Both the position numbers and the translations under genes were made by a program. Shown in pieces: positions 43,704 through 51,903 of a DNA stretch of 64,000 nt (within the stretch, counting starts at the first letter, position 1; every line of letters begins with the position of its first letter). The notes below the pieces were generated by a model that saw only the letters and a program-made list of their open reading frames with translations, ran no database searches and was not told the DNA's origin. This DNA is from an uncultured Sphingomonadaceae bacterium (lineage in GTDB: Bacteria; Pseudomonadota; Alphaproteobacteria; Sphingomonadales; Sphingomonadaceae): contig CANMVC010000001.1 in NCBI GenBank assembly GCA_947501325.1, positions 868,001-932,000 on the forward strand, read 5' to 3'.

Positions 43704-44186
43704 TTAATTCGGTTTTACGGACCGCAACAGCATTGTCGCTGTAACGGTATCATTGGCTCCGGGATTAACCGCGAGTTCTTCGACCGATATACCGCGACCT
43801 TCCAGTCTCGCTAACCAGCCGAATAGCGCCGTAGGTTTTGCTGAATCAATGACCAGCCTGACGGTGCCGTTTGTCTGTGGGTCGAGCCGTCCGACAGCAA
43901 ATCCGGCTTCTCCTGCATTTTGGCTGATGAAGACATCTAAAGGTCCGCTGACCGGTTGCACGCTTTTGTCCGCTGGCGCTTGTAACGCCGCAACCTTAGC
44001 CTCAATCCGCGCCTGACTTTCCACAGCATCGGCATAGTTTTTTTGCGCCGTCGAATAGGCGCTCATAAATGGCGAGAGAATAGCATAATATCCGATTATC
44101 AGGGCGACGAGAAAGCCCATAATCGCGATGAGTATCTTTTCCCGCTGACTGAGCGCGTGAAACCAGTCCCTTATCGCTGTCGTCAT
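43704..44186 (-). CDS. gspM: Type II secretion system protein GspM
   Basis: The 160-residue protein has a short cytoplasmic start (WFHALSQREK), one membrane helix at about residues 18-38 and a periplasmic ferredoxin-like domain, the usual GspM layout. It binds GspL in the inner-membrane platform. Its ATG overlaps the gspL stop by 4 bases. It is the last gene of the locus; no gspN or prepilin peptidase follows. Confidence 0.87.
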   Translation of the reverse strand: MTTAIRDWFHALSQREKILIAIMGFLVALIIGYYAILSPFMSAYSTAQKNYADAVESQARIEAKVAALQAPADKSVQPVSGPLDVFISQNAGEAGFAVGRLDPQTNGTVRLVIDSAKPTALFGWLARLEGRGISVEELAVNPGANDTVTATMLLRSVKPN

Positions 44187-45310
44187 GGCGCCCTCACCGT
44201 AATATCCGCCTTGGCCGAACCGGTCGCATCCTGGCGCGGTGTCGCGGTTATCACAAAACCGAATTTTTGAATGGTGATCAGCACCGGATTGATTTCTTCG
44301 TTTCTGACCGCCGATAATGTCGCTGAAACCGTGCCGTCCCGGCGATAGCTGATCCGGTCAGCCGATACCGTCTGGTTTTGCTGTAGCGCGGAAAATAGCG
44401 CCGAAGCGGGAACCGAGAAAGCAATATTGCCGCGATTTTCGCTGATCAGCCGGTCATTTAGCTTTTGGTCCGCTGCCTCGAGCGTATCGACCGGGCCAAT
44501 GACAGGTTCGGCGATGGCCATAGCCGCCGCTTCTGCCTCGTTGGTCGCCGCATAATATTTGAGCAGCTGCACAGCGGGAATAAGCAAGGAAAGAATGACA
44601 GCTGCCGCAGCCAACCAGACCAACGTCCGTTTCTGCCGCGCGGTCATCGATGTTTCGACCTTTTTAGCGAAGACCCCGCTACGCAAGTTCAACGCGCCGT
44701 TTTCAGCAGCATCGCCCAATAGCCGGTCCACGGATGCTTCCGGAAGTTTGGTAACCGGGCTATCACCGGTCAAATGGTTGCGCAGCGAAGGTTCGTCGGG
44801 GGCGATCAGCTGCTTCCCGCGCAAAACTGTCTCAAACCCGAAGTCTGCGGCGACAAATTCGTCCTCTTGGTGTGCCACCAACCAGCCCACCGGAATAATC
44901 GCATCAGGATCAATGCCCAGGGCCTTTAGCTGCAACAATCCACCAGCCATGACGTCCTTGCTGACCGAGACGGTTACGGCTTGCCCGGCATCATCCAGCA
45001 CGGCTGCTATATGCAGATTATCCCGATCAAGGCTGTTATCCTGAACCACCAGCCGCGCTGCCGCCAACGCCTGTTGCTCGGTGAGATCCTCCAGCGGCTC
45101 ATGCCAGCGCACAACGCTCAGCGCCGATGGCATTAACGCAACATGGGTGACCGGCTCATCCTCGACCGACGGCAATTTCAAACCCGCAGCGAGCAACGGA
45201 TCGGCATCGCAGCCCTTGGTTTCAAGCACGCCGTCTCGGAACAACCACCATTGCAGAGCTTGTGCCTCTGCCGTGGGGAAAACCGTGATAAGGAGCTGAT
45301 CTGCCGACAC
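44183..45310 (-). CDS. gspL: Type II secretion system protein GspL
   Basis: The 375-residue protein has an N-terminal actin-like cytoplasmic domain (about 1-230) that binds the GspE ATPase, one membrane helix at about 237-256 (VWLAAAAVILSLLIPAVQLL), and a periplasmic ferredoxin-like domain. The start is a GTG at 45310, where the family begins (MSADQLLITVFP); GGA lies just upstream. It follows gspG after only 154 bases. In a full locus gspH, I, J and K would lie in this gap. It is followed by gspM with a 4-base overlap. Confidence 0.88.
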   Translation of the reverse strand: MSADQLLITVFPTAEAQALQWWLFRDGVLETKGCDADPLLAAGLKLPSVEDEPVTHVALMPSALSVVRWHEPLEDLTEQQALAAARLVVQDNSLDRDNLHIAAVLDDAGQAVTVSVSKDVMAGGLLQLKALGIDPDAIIPVGWLVAHQEDEFVAADFGFETVLRGKQLIAPDEPSLRNHLTGDSPVTKLPEASVDRLLGDAAENGALNLRSGVFAKKVETSMTARQKRTLVWLAAAAVILSLLIPAVQLLKYYAATNEAEAAAMAIAEPVIGPVDTLEAADQKLNDRLISENRGNIAFSVPASALFSALQQNQTVSADRISYRRDGTVSATLSAVRNEEINPVLITIQKFGFVITATPRQDATGSAKADITVRAP

Positions 45311-45464
45311 TATTCCAACAAAACCCGGTCAAAAAGACGAACCGAAAGAGGCAGTAATGGATTTTGTCCCAACATGGCCTCCCCGACTCGGCTGAAAAAA
45401 TTTTATTGCGTCTCTAGCCGTTAGCTAGTCAATTTTACCGGCGCTGTCACCACCGGGAATGTGG
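45311..45464. other. gspG-gspL gap where gspHIJK would be expected
   Basis: These 154 bases contain no prepilin-like frame on either strand. A small hairpin (CTAGC-TAACG-GCTAG) and an AAATTTTTT run are present on the minus strand but too far apart for a typical terminator. A promoter for gspLM might lie here. Confidence 0.6.
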
Positions 45465-45950
45465 CTATTCCGCGTAGATATCAGCATTATCCTCTTCACC
45501 ACCCGGCGCGCCGTCTGCCCCCAGCGAGTAAAGATCGAAGCCCGGTCCGTTTCGTCCCGGATTATCATATTGGTAGGGACGGCCCCAGGGATCCTCCGGA
45601 AGCTTCTTGATATAACCCCCTTGCCGATACCGCGCCGATGGCGGCAGCGATGCCGGAGCGCTCGTCAGGGCGGCCAAACCATCGGATGAGGCCGGATAGG
45701 ATAGGTTATCCAGTCGATACATTTCCAGCGCCTGTCCCAGTGTCGCTATATCTGCGCGCGCTTTTTCCACCATCGCGCGGTCCTGGCTGGGCAATACGTT
45801 GATAACCACAACGGTGGTCAGCAAGCCCAGAATGAAAATAACAACCATCAGCTCGACAAGCGTGAAACCATTCGGTTCAGGCTTTTTCTGAGCATCGCTC
45901 GCACGCGTGCGGGCTATTTCCAAGATGCGATTTTTTAAAGTGCTGAGCAT
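45465..45950 (-). CDS. gspG: Type II secretion system major pseudopilin GspG
   Basis: The 161-residue protein has an unusually long leader of about 28 residues followed by the prepilin cleavage site and hydrophobic helix (G-FTLVELMVVIFILGLL). The C-terminal part carries the GspG hallmarks YPASSDGLAAL, the LPEDPWGRPYQY segment and YSLGADGAPGG with acidic calcium-binding residues. It forms the pseudopilus that pushes substrates through the secretin. The start at 45950 has AGGAAA upstream; a longer frame would extend into gspF. It overlaps no later gsp gene. Confidence 0.93.
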   Translation of the reverse strand: MLSTLKNRILEIARTRASDAQKKPEPNGFTLVELMVVIFILGLLTTVVVINVLPSQDRAMVEKARADIATLGQALEMYRLDNLSYPASSDGLAALTSAPASLPPSARYRQGGYIKKLPEDPWGRPYQYDNPGRNGPGFDLYSLGADGAPGGEEDNADIYAE

Positions 45951-45972
45951 ATAATTTCCTATCAGTCCGGCG

Positions 45973-47187
45973 TCACAGCCCGGCAAGATTTTGAAGCTGC
46001 AATATAGGTAGCAATATAGCTAAAATTACCACCGCGACAACACCGCCCAAGAGCACGATAATCAGCGGTTCGAGCAGGGATAACGCGGTGGAGGTAAAGT
46101 TATCAAATTCGCGCTCCAAATAATCGGCAGCACGCGCCAGCATGTCGTCCAGCTGCCCGGACGCCTCTCCGCTTGCGGTCAGATAGACCAGCATCGGCGG
46201 AAAAACGCCGGTATTCTTGAGCGCTTTGGACAGGCTTCCCCCGCCTCTAATCGCTTCCACCATATCTTCGGCCGCTTTACGCAAGACAGCATTGCCGATG
46301 GTATTGGTCGTCAACCGCAGTCCTTCGAGTATTGGCAGGCGGCTTGCCACCATCGTCGATAAGGTCCGCGCCAGCCGCGCGGCGTTTAAATCGCGCAGCA
46401 ACCGGCCCAGAAAAGGGAGACGCAGCAGAAAATCGTCAAAGCGATATCGCACCTTCCGCTCCTTCAAGGCTCGCCAGCCGGCGACAGCAAAGATGAATAA
46501 CAGGCCCAAAATGGCGCCCCACCAGTTTGCGAGAAAATCGGAAATCCCGATCACCAGTCGCGTCACAAAGGGAAGCTGTTGATTCACATCATCAAATTGC
46601 TCGACCACCTTGGGCACCACGGCAATCATCAACAAGGCCACCACCAGCATCGCAACCAGAGCCAAAACGATGGGATAAGCGAGCGCGCTGATCAGCTTGC
46701 CGCGCATTTCTGCCTGCCGTTCCAGCAGGTTGGCGAGACGCTCTGTGATATCCGGCAAGGTTCCCGAGCTTTCTCCGGCAGAAATCATCGCGCGATAAAG
46801 CGGCGGAAAACTCGCTGGCTCGCGGCGCATGGCTTCGGCCAGACGCTGCCCCTCAATAACACCGCTATGGACCGAGCCTATGCGATCCCGGACATGGGCT
46901 TTTTCATTCTGGTTACCAATAGTCCGCAACGCCTCTTCCAGCGGGCTCACCTGAACCAGCGAAGATAATTGCCGCGTAAACAGCGTCAGTTCTTTCGAAC
47001 CCAGTTTTTTGGGACCGAATAACGAACGCGCCGCCTTGGCCTCTGCCCCCTGCGCGGCTTCCATTTTCACGACATAGAAATTGCGTTCTTTCAGCTTCGC
47101 CCGCGCTGCATCATTGCTGTCGGCGGCCAGGCGACCGGTTTTTTCCTGACCTTTGGGATCGATCGCCGTGTAGGAATAATCAGGCAT
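45973..47187 (-). CDS. gspF: Type II secretion system inner-membrane protein GspF
   Basis: The 404-residue polytopic protein has two T2SSF domains and three membrane helices (about 167-190, 220-240 and 370-395). The family start PDYSYTAIDPKGQEKTG and the ISAGESSGTLPDITERLA and LTASGEASGQLDDMLARAA repeats are clear. It is the rotor-like platform protein that contacts GspE and GspL. The ATG at 47187 is preferred; one 12 bases upstream is possible. It overlaps the end of gspE by 8 bases. Confidence 0.93.
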   Translation of the reverse strand: MPDYSYTAIDPKGQEKTGRLAADSNDAARAKLKERNFYVVKMEAAQGAEAKAARSLFGPKKLGSKELTLFTRQLSSLVQVSPLEEALRTIGNQNEKAHVRDRIGSVHSGVIEGQRLAEAMRREPASFPPLYRAMISAGESSGTLPDITERLANLLERQAEMRGKLISALAYPIVLALVAMLVVALLMIAVVPKVVEQFDDVNQQLPFVTRLVIGISDFLANWWGAILGLLFIFAVAGWRALKERKVRYRFDDFLLRLPFLGRLLRDLNAARLARTLSTMVASRLPILEGLRLTTNTIGNAVLRKAAEDMVEAIRGGGSLSKALKNTGVFPPMLVYLTASGEASGQLDDMLARAADYLEREFDNFTSTALSLLEPLIIVLLGGVVAVVILAILLPILQLQNLAGL

Positions 47188-48748
47188 CAACCTGCTCATC
47201 CAGTGTTTCGCGGCGCGAGATCCGGATGCCTTCTTCGGCGGTGGTTAGCCCTTCGCGAACCAGCGAACGCGCCGCCGATCCCAGATTAGGCTTCTTGAGA
47301 AAGGCATGCGCGGCAATCCGCGCTTCATCGCCTCCGTCATTGATCAATTTGCGAATGGTTTCATCCACCCGGATCGCTTCGAATACACCAATCCGCCCCT
47401 GAAAACCGGTTTGATTACATTCTTCACACCCGACTTCCCGGTAAACGACCGTGCCATTGTCAAAGCCCAGCAAAGAAGCCAGACTGCCATCGGCCTGTAT
47501 CGGAACGCGGCAATGCGGACACAGCTTGCGCACGAGGCGCTGGGCGACCACGGCCCGCAATGTCGATGCCAGCAGAAAGGGCTCGACCTTCATGTCCCGC
47601 ATGCGGGTAATGGCTCCGACCGCATCATTGGTATGCACGGTCGAAAGCACCAGATGACCCGTCAGCGACGCCTGGACAGCGATCTCTGCTGTTTCCCGGT
47701 CGCGAATTTCACCCACCATCACGACGTCAGGATCTTGCCGCAAAATTGCGCGCAAGCCAGCGGCAAAGGTCAAACCGACCTTGGCATTAACTTGGGTCTG
47801 GCCAATACCGTCAATCGCATATTCCACCGGGTCTTCGACGGTCAGGATATTGCGGCTGCCGTCATTTAACTGTTTCAAACCGGCGTAGAGCGACGTGGTT
47901 TTACCCGATCCCGTCGGCCCGGTGACCAATATGATCCCGTTCGGTTCAGCGAGCGCCTCGGTCAAAATCTGGTGGGTGGTTTCCGACATGCCAAGCAGAT
48001 CCAGCGATATTGCGGCACTTTCCTTGTCGAGTATCCGCATCACCACGCGTTCATTGGCACGGTTGGGCAAGGTGGAAACCCGCACATCCAGAAGCTTTCC
48101 ACCGAGGGTCAGGCTGATCCGGCCATCTTGCGGAATCCGGCGCTCTGCAATATCGAGCCGTGCCATGACCTTGATCCGGTTGACGATGACCGATGCCACA
48201 TGCGGCGGCATGCGCAGTTTTTCCTCAAGTACGCCATCGACCCGCATCCGCACGACCAGACCCGTCTCATAGGGTTCGATGTGAATATCCGAAGCCCCCT
48301 GACGTGCCGCTTCAGCGATGATGCCATTAATCAGTCTTATGGTCGGTGCATCATCCGCACTGTCGAGCAAGTCTTCTGCGCTGGGAATATCGCCGGCAAT
48401 ATCATCAAGGGCATCGTTGCCGAGACTCATATCATCGGCCATCGCGGCTGCGCTGCCATCCATGGCATAATGTTCCGACAGGATTTTTTCAAATGCGTCT
48501 GGTGAAACCAGATCAACGTCAAATGGCATGGCCAGATACCGGCGGAGTTCCAACAACGCTTTCGGGTCCGCACCTTCCCGCATGGCGACGGACAAGCGGT
48601 CGCCATCTGTTCGCATGAGCAAAACGCCATGATCGCGGGCAAACGCATAGGGAATATTCAAAAGGGGACGAGACAGTTGCGGCTCTTCTCCAGCGGACTT
48701 TTTGGTATCGCCGGAACTGTCAGCATCTGTTCCCTTTGCGATTTTCAT
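47180..48748 (-). CDS. gspE: Type II secretion ATPase GspE
   Basis: The 522-residue cytoplasmic ATPase has an N-terminal N1E domain, Walker A GPTGSGKTTS near residue 278, Asp and His boxes (DIHIEP, LSTVHTNDAV), and a C-terminal zinc motif made of CPHC and CEECNQTGFQGR. It powers the pseudopilus. The start forms TGATG with the gspD stop. The N-terminal region has a short acidic insert (MSLGNDALDDIAGDIPSAED) before the catalytic domain. Confidence 0.95.
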   Translation of the reverse strand: MKIAKGTDADSSGDTKKSAGEEPQLSRPLLNIPYAFARDHGVLLMRTDGDRLSVAMREGADPKALLELRRYLAMPFDVDLVSPDAFEKILSEHYAMDGSAAAMADDMSLGNDALDDIAGDIPSAEDLLDSADDAPTIRLINGIIAEAARQGASDIHIEPYETGLVVRMRVDGVLEEKLRMPPHVASVIVNRIKVMARLDIAERRIPQDGRISLTLGGKLLDVRVSTLPNRANERVVMRILDKESAAISLDLLGMSETTHQILTEALAEPNGIILVTGPTGSGKTTSLYAGLKQLNDGSRNILTVEDPVEYAIDGIGQTQVNAKVGLTFAAGLRAILRQDPDVVMVGEIRDRETAEIAVQASLTGHLVLSTVHTNDAVGAITRMRDMKVEPFLLASTLRAVVAQRLVRKLCPHCRVPIQADGSLASLLGFDNGTVVYREVGCEECNQTGFQGRIGVFEAIRVDETIRKLINDGGDEARIAAHAFLKKPNLGSAARSLVREGLTTAEEGIRISRRETLDEQVDA

Positions 48749-50952
48749 CAGTCCTCTCTCTCCGCACCGGGGTTGCTGGGCGTAACCGGGACAGGCTGTA
48801 CCGTTCCGCTATTTTGCGGCGCGCCGACCGCCCCTGGCGCGTATATAATCTGGTCGCCAGGTAGCGTCGCCGTAGCTGGTGGAACGGCACCCATATAGTC
48901 CCGGACCAACACATCGAGAGAAGGCTCCAGCTCGGGGTCCCGGGCCAATTGGCGATTCCGGATATAGCCATAGCGGCGGGCGGAGAATGCCCGGGCATCG
49001 GCGCGATTGCGCAATATTTTGGGGCGGATAAACACCATCAAATTGGTTTTGACCCGCGACTTGCCCCGTGATTTGAACAATTCGCCAAGCAGCGGAATGT
49101 CTCCCAGAAACGGGATTTTCTCAATCGTACGGCGCTCATTGTCGTCAAGCAGCCCGCCGAGCGCGATAATTTCTCCGTCGCCGACGGTGACCGTCGTTTT
49201 GATTTCGCGCTTGTTGATGATCAGTTCATTGAAATCATCAGAAACCGGTCCGGCGATGGAGCTGACTTCCTGACGCAGATCGAGCCGCACTTCATCTCCC
49301 GCATTGATCTGAGGCGTCACTTCCAATTCGATCCCGACATTTTGCCGTTGAATCGTCCGAAATGCGTTGTCGAAATTATTGGACAAAGCCTCACCGGTTG
49401 ATACCGGGATTTCCTGACCAAAGAGGATGCTGCCTTTGAGATTATTATTCACGGTCAAAGACGGTGTGGACAGCAGGTTGGAATCGGAATCACGCTGCAC
49501 GGCGTTGATAATCGCGCCCAATATCGTGTCACCGCCCAGCGTCGTTGCAAAGCCGGTAAACGCGCCTCTGGCTCCCAGGATCGCATCGGCGGCATTTTCA
49601 AGCAGCTGATCACCCACCGCGCTATTTGTCGTTGTGGTCGTCGCTGTATCGGTTGTCGTTGTCGTCGTGGTATCAAACTGATCGGCCAGCAGACCACCCG
49701 CAAGATCGACAATATTTGGCGAAGCGTTCGAGAAATTCGTTACTGCAAAAGGCGTATCTTTGCCGCCGATCAGGAATTGCACACCCAATTCACGCGCCAG
49801 CGAATCCGAGATTTCAACGATAATCGCCTCAACCGAGACCTGCTCCTGGCGCGTATCAAGCTGCCGGATCAGTTCACCCACCATTCTTTGCACGTCCGGA
49901 TTGGCAGCGACAATAATCGCATTGGTGCCTTCGTAACGGGTGACCACTGCCGGGCCATGACGCGCGATACCGGTTCCGTTACCGGAACTGGAACTGCTCG
50001 ATATGGCCGCTGGCGTTGGCGCGCTACCATTGCTGCCGCTCGCAGATACGGGCGCTACGGATGTGGGAGTTGTACCACTGGAACCGGCGCTACCCTGTCC
50101 CATCAGCTGTTCAATCACGGGCAGTAATTGTTCGGCATTGGCGTAATCGAGCTGATGCACGCGAATTTCTGTGCCGGATTCCGCGCGTTGGTCGAGCTCG
50201 CGCGCCATTTGCACGAACTTGGCAACGGCGCCAGGATCCCCGCGCAAGGCGATGCTGTTGCTGCTATCAATTGCCACAACCGTCACCGGCGTGACATTGC
50301 CCTCTCCGCCCTGCTGCGCAAGGGTTTGCAAGGAGGTCGCAATTTCCCGAGCGCCAGCATTTTTGAGATTCACGATGGTCGATGCGGCGCTGTCTTTGTC
50401 AATCTGTTGAATCAATTGGCGAACCCGGCGAATATTGTCGGCATAGTCGACAATCACGAGGCTATTCGCGTTGCGGTTGGCCGTAATCGCCCCTTGTTTG
50501 CTGATCAGCGGACGCAATGTCTCCAGAGCAGCGGTCGCCTCGATCGACTTAAGCCGAACGACTTCGGTTACAAACTGGTTTGCCGGCGATTGGCGCGTAC
50601 CAATCCGGGTGGGCTGGGTCGCCGCACCGTCAGCGGGTTGAATCCGATATGCGCCGCCCGTTGTGGGAATGGCGACAAGATTATTGGCACGCAATGTCGA
50701 GAGGAAAATCTCGAAATATTCCGAACGGGACAGCGGTCGATCCGTCACGACAGAGACTTTGCCCTGCACCCGGCTATCGACCACGAAGGTTCGTCCGGTC
50801 ACGCGAGCCGCATCCTGAACAAAGGCTCGAATGTCGGCATCACGCACGTTCAGGCTATGCTGCGCGAACACCGGAACCGTCATGACCGGCCCTAATATGG
50901 CCATGGATAGTGTCAGTTTCAGCGCGATTTTCGGGAAAATACTCTTCATCAT
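48748..50952 (-). CDS. gspD: Type II secretion outer-membrane secretin GspD
   Basis: The 734-residue secretin has a signal peptide (about 1-30, ending VFAQ), N0 domain (LNVRDADIRAFVQDAARVTG), three N1-N3 domains, and the C-terminal secretin domain (PSLTVNNNLKGSILFGQEIPV, KREIKTTVTVGDGEIIALGG). Two low-complexity inserts are present: a Ser/Gly-rich linker near residues 300-330 and a Thr-rich run near residues 430-447 just before the secretin core. It forms the outer-membrane gate. It overlaps gspC by 4 bases and gspE by 1 base. Confidence 0.94.
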   Translation of the reverse strand: MMKSIFPKIALKLTLSMAILGPVMTVPVFAQHSLNVRDADIRAFVQDAARVTGRTFVVDSRVQGKVSVVTDRPLSRSEYFEIFLSTLRANNLVAIPTTGGAYRIQPADGAATQPTRIGTRQSPANQFVTEVVRLKSIEATAALETLRPLISKQGAITANRNANSLVIVDYADNIRRVRQLIQQIDKDSAASTIVNLKNAGAREIATSLQTLAQQGGEGNVTPVTVVAIDSSNSIALRGDPGAVAKFVQMARELDQRAESGTEIRVHQLDYANAEQLLPVIEQLMGQGSAGSSGTTPTSVAPVSASGSNGSAPTPAAISSSSSSGNGTGIARHGPAVVTRYEGTNAIIVAANPDVQRMVGELIRQLDTRQEQVSVEAIIVEISDSLARELGVQFLIGGKDTPFAVTNFSNASPNIVDLAGGLLADQFDTTTTTTTDTATTTTTNSAVGDQLLENAADAILGARGAFTGFATTLGGDTILGAIINAVQRDSDSNLLSTPSLTVNNNLKGSILFGQEIPVSTGEALSNNFDNAFRTIQRQNVGIELEVTPQINAGDEVRLDLRQEVSSIAGPVSDDFNELIINKREIKTTVTVGDGEIIALGGLLDDNERRTIEKIPFLGDIPLLGELFKSRGKSRVKTNLMVFIRPKILRNRADARAFSARRYGYIRNRQLARDPELEPSLDVLVRDYMGAVPPATATLPGDQIIYAPGAVGAPQNSGTVQPVPVTPSNPGAERED

Positions 50953-51785
50953 GGCGCTCCCATGTTCATTGCTATGGGAACCGTATCTGCTCCACGTTCA
51001 ACTTCGAGGGAGAGCCGCGCGCCGGGGATAATTTGCCTTTTGAGCGTTGCGATATCGCTGGTTGAGGAAACCGGCTGACCGTTTACCGAGACAATAATGT
51101 CACCGTCCTGAAAACCGGCAGCACGAAACAGGGCGCTTTCGCCGCGCGGACTGACGACAATTCCGGTTACCTTGCCATCCGCGTTGCGGGGCGAAAGGTC
51201 AAAGGCATTGGCGATCATCTCGGCTGTCGGCATATTGCCGGTCGAAGCAACCGCCGGGCCGTCGAATTGCCCGCTGCTGTCGCCTTCCGCGCCAACAGTT
51301 TTAGCGGGAATCGATTGGTCGAGATACAGGCTTTCCATGACGCCGCCGCGATCAATGATGACATGGTCAAAGAGCACCGTGTTCAATTTCACGCCGGACA
51401 TGATTTCATCCCCGACAGCATAGCTTTCCTGCACGCCATCTGGTCCTGCCAATATGGCGGAGCCCAGGCCGGACCCTTCGTTCATGCGAACGCCAAACAA
51501 GGTAAGCTGAAGCGATGTAACAACATTGGCGCTAGCGGCAGGGCCGGAGCGAAAAAAAGGATCAAAATTGCTGAACAAGGACAGTCGCGATTGCGGCGGC
51601 AAAATTTGGACGTCTCTGGTCTGCCATTCGCCCATCGGTCCCAGCGGTGTCACAACCAACCAGACCAGTCTAATCGCCTGAATCGCCAGCAATAGGACCA
51701 ATATGGCCAGCATAACCGGATAAAGTCCCCGAGAGCCCGACAAACGGCCCCCCATAAACATTGGCTTTGAAGATAGAATATTCAC
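50949..51785 (-). CDS. gspC: Type II secretion system protein GspC with PDZ domain
   Basis: The 278-residue protein has one N-terminal membrane helix (about 22-43), an HR domain (VTSLQLTLFGVRMNEGSGLGSAIL) that contacts the secretin N0 domain, and a C-terminal PDZ domain (about 195-275, with GFQDGDIIVSVNGQPVSS). It links platform and secretin and may select substrates. It is the first gene of the gspC-D-E-F-G run. An array of PhoB-like units lies 43-82 bases upstream of its start, with a TATAGC -10-like sequence between. Confidence 0.92.
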   Translation of the reverse strand: MNILSSKPMFMGGRLSGSRGLYPVMLAILVLLLAIQAIRLVWLVVTPLGPMGEWQTRDVQILPPQSRLSLFSNFDPFFRSGPAASANVVTSLQLTLFGVRMNEGSGLGSAILAGPDGVQESYAVGDEIMSGVKLNTVLFDHVIIDRGGVMESLYLDQSIPAKTVGAEGDSSGQFDGPAVASTGNMPTAEMIANAFDLSPRNADGKVTGIVVSPRGESALFRAAGFQDGDIIVSVNGQPVSSTSDIATLKRQIIPGARLSLEVERGADTVPIAMNMGAP

Positions 51786-51827
51786 GAATCCCCGATCCTG
51801 CTTCCCTGAAATCGCTATAACGGTTTG

Positions 51828-51867
51828 GTGACCAACCCGCGACTCATTGATGACAGAAAAATTACAG
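51828..51867 (-). promoter_or_regulatory. Four-unit PhoB-like array upstream of gspC
   Basis: Reading on the minus strand: CTGTAAT (51861-51867), CTGTCAT (51850-51856), GAGTCGC (51839-51845) and TGGTCAC (51828-51834), each 11 bases apart. The 7-bp unit with 4-bp spacer is the Pho box layout and one unit is an exact CTGTCAT. A TTATAG-type -10 follows about 10 bases later, facing gspC. The neighbouring hairpin at 51867-51883 touches it. Confidence 0.6.
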
Positions 51868-51883
51868 GGCGTGTGTCACACCC
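51867..51883 (-). terminator. Possible terminator after the TonB-dependent receptor gene
   Basis: On the minus strand GGGTGTG and CACGCCC pair (7 bp, one G-T) around ACA, 20 bases past the receptor stop. TGTAATTTTTC follows, so a T-run starts 5 bases after the stem. It abuts the PhoB-like array and would separate the receptor from gspC. Confidence 0.5.
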
Positions 51884-51903
51884 GATAGGACAGCATCGGT
51901 GCG

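Noticed and set aside
45311-45464. Remnants of gspH-K in the gspG-gspL gap
   Set aside because: No prepilin cleavage motif or partial pseudopilin frame is visible on either strand; the gap is too short for a pseudogene series.
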